Shown piece by piece: positions 41,973 through 43,329 of a stretch of 43,329 nucleotides of DNA (positions within the stretch are counted from its first letter, which is position 1; each line of letters starts with the position of its first letter). The notes beneath the pieces were generated by a model that was not told the DNA's origin, did no database searches, and saw only the letters and a list, made by a program, of their open reading frames with translations. Position numbers and translations under genes: made by a program. Origin of the DNA: Zhongshania sp. (lineage in GTDB: Bacteria > Pseudomonadota > Gammaproteobacteria > Pseudomonadales > Spongiibacteraceae); contig JAGPVP010000031.1 of NCBI GenBank assembly GCA_018066965.1, positions 1-43,329 of the forward strand, written 5' to 3'.

Positions 41973-43277
41973 TTACAAATCGTAACCTACTTCATTGTGG
42001 CAGGTAATATCCAAACCTTGGGCTTCTTCGTCAGCTGTAACACGCAGACCAATCAGTTTGTCGATCACAAAAAACAGTATCCAGCTCACCACCGCGGTAT
42101 ACGCAAATGTGGCCCCAATACCGATCAATTGCACTTTCAGCTGAGCCGCAATAGTCACCCCCTCGGCAAGACCCTGGCCACTGAAGATACCCAGCTCACT
42201 GCTCGCAAAAATACCAGCCATGAAGGTGCCCAATATGCCGCCCACGCCATGAACAGGGAAAACATCTAGCGAGTCATCAATTTTAATCACCTGCTTAAGC
42301 CACAATGTGCAATAAAAACACACAATACCGGCGCTCAAACCGATGACCATGGCGCCCGCCGGGCCTACATAACCAGAAGCCGGTGTAATAGTACCCAAGC
42401 CAGCAACCATACCCGTCACCGCGCCTAAGGCACTGGGTTTACCGTAACGAACCCACTCAATAAATGACCAAGTCAGGCAGCCGGCCGCCGCCGAAAGATG
42501 GGTGACCAACATCGCCATGCCCGCATTGCCATCAGCCGCCAGCGCACTACCGGCATTAAAACCAAACCAGCCAACCCACAGCATACCAGCGCCAATGAAG
42601 GTCATCGTCAAATTATGCGGTGGCAATGCCATTTGGCCAAAACCCTGCCTTTTACCCAGCACCATGGCGGCAACCAAAGCCGCTACACCCGCGGTAATAT
42701 GAACAACTGTACCGCCGGCAAAATCTAGCAAACCCATTTCTGCCAGCCAGCCACCGCCCCACACCCAGTGGGTTACGGGTGCATACACTGCAAGCAACCA
42801 GAGCGCCGAAAACAACATTACTGCAGAAAAACGAATACGTTCCGCAAAACCACCCACAACAAGCGCCGGTGTGATAATAGCGAAGGTCATCTGAAACATG
42901 ATAAAAACGGTTTCAGGAATATCGCCACTCACACTCGCCTCGCCCACGCCGGCTAAAAAGGCTTTGCTAAGCCCACCAACGAATGCCGTTCCCTCGGAGA
43001 ACGCCATGGTGTAGCCCACGGCAACCCAAAGTAGCGATGCCAAACAAGTAATACTGAAGCACTGCATTAATACGCTAAGCACGTTCTTGCTACGCACTAA
43101 GCCGCCGTAAAACAAGGCCAGACCAGGCAGAGTCATAAACAATACCAGTGCCGTCGAGGTTAAAATCCACGCTGTATTTGCGCCATTAATCTCTTCAGAA
43201 AATCCCCATTGCGGGGCAACAAGTAACATCAAGACTGCAACGCGACGAAGCAGCTGCCCTGTTTTAATGGTTTTCAT
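41973..43277 (-). CDS. amtB: Ammonium transporter AmtB
   Basis: 434 aa from ATG 43277 (a TTG one codon earlier is not needed). A cleavable signal-like N-terminus (about 1-28) is followed by eleven membrane helices. Pore residues are conserved: D185 and H193 in LDFAGGTVVH, and the second twin-His H343 in FPVHGVGG. The FYGGLVRSKNVLS and WVGWFGFNAGSAL stretches are typical. It conducts ammonium/ammonia at the inner membrane and is normally gated by the PII protein GlnK. A glnK gene would be expected upstream, beyond the right window edge. Only about 50 bp of leader is visible, with GGGAG about ten bases before the ATG. No sigma-54 site can be judged. Confidence 0.97.
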   Translation of the reverse strand: MKTIKTGQLLRRVAVLMLLVAPQWGFSEEINGANTAWILTSTALVLFMTLPGLALFYGGLVRSKNVLSVLMQCFSITCLASLLWVAVGYTMAFSEGTAFVGGLSKAFLAGVGEASVSGDIPETVFIMFQMTFAIITPALVVGGFAERIRFSAVMLFSALWLLAVYAPVTHWVWGGGWLAEMGLLDFAGGTVVHITAGVAALVAAMVLGKRQGFGQMALPPHNLTMTFIGAGMLWVGWFGFNAGSALAADGNAGMAMLVTHLSAAAGCLTWSFIEWVRYGKPSALGAVTGMVAGLGTITPASGYVGPAGAMVIGLSAGIVCFYCTLWLKQVIKIDDSLDVFPVHGVGGILGTFMAGIFASSELGIFSGQGLAEGVTIAAQLKVQLIGIGATFAYTAVVSWILFFVIDKLIGLRVTADEEAQGLDITCHNEVGYDL

Positions 43278-43329
43278 CAAAAACTTTCTCCCAATAAATT
43301 TAATAACGCACCATAATCGATCAAAAAAT

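Noticed and set aside
41878..41985. A 35-codon plus-strand ORF beginning MSTRTKEDPEDQ that runs through the palindrome into the amtB end
   Set aside because: No good ribosome site, antisense overlap with amtB, and the palindrome explains part of the open frame.
1..43329. CRISPR array, prophage, insertion sequence, tRNA or rRNA
   Set aside because: No regularly spaced repeats, phage or transposase proteins, or tRNA/rRNA-like sequence were seen; almost all of the sequence is occupied by core genes.

Overview
The window looks like a core chromosomal segment of a marine-type gammaproteobacterium, probably from the Cellvibrionales/Spongiibacteraceae part of the tree. The evidence is a complete sodium-pumping NADH:quinone reductase (nqrABCDEF with apbE and nqrM), a Lol lipoprotein exporter, lipid A and Kdo genes, CsiV, SulA, and a gene order that, as I recall it, closely follows Pseudomonas aeruginosa PA2976-PA3012 (murB-ptp-kdsB-lpxK-exbD-exbB-comEC ... 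lolCDE ... nqr ... gap-mfd-csiV-mtnP ... lexA-sulA ... topA). The genus call is inference from synteny and protein likeness; no rRNA or tRNA gene is visible. There is no sign of a prophage, transposase, integrase or CRISPR array.

Layout. 1-269 is the truncated start of a GacA/UvrY response regulator (minus strand). 351-7143 is a tightly packed minus-strand cell-envelope operon, exbB-exbD-msbA-lpxK-kdsB-ptp-murB-alkB, with mostly overlapping or abutting genes; its likely promoter overlaps the end of comEC (7208-9583). A DUF2062 membrane protein (9689-10213, plus) converges on lolC-lolD-lolE (10210-13432, minus). A divergent class I-beta DAHP synthase homologue (13571-14680, plus) converges on the nqr operon (14781-21868, minus), with a 95-bp imperfect inverted repeat between them. 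A long-form GAPDH (22103-23569, minus) is divergent from mfd (23726-27166) and csiV (27218-28048). mtnP and an MscS-type channel follow on the minus strand.

From 30155 the plus strand carries a DUF6763 protein with a clear terminator, then lexA-sulA behind two SOS boxes that overlap a perfect -10 element. The minus strand holds an acidic small protein, a DUF6586-like protein, topA with a good sigma-70 promoter, DUF1653 and an unknown membrane-anchored protein. uspA, uup (ABC-F), slt, a MOSC protein translationally coupled to a DUF836 glutaredoxin-like protein, and amtB complete the window.

How the genes work together. The exbB-alkB operon joins outer-membrane building (Kdo activation, lipid A 4'-kinase, lipid A flippase) with peptidoglycan precursor synthesis (MurB). 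LolCDE supplies outer-membrane lipoproteins. The nqr cluster carries the pump, its FMN transferase (ApbE) and its maturation factor (NqrM) together. lexA-sulA, mfd, alkB and topA are DNA maintenance functions.

I did not find a convincing new biological system. The most interesting leads are the MOSC/DUF836 pair, the divergent DAHP synthase, the MITE-like inverted repeat, the lexA control region and several palindromic or leader structures.
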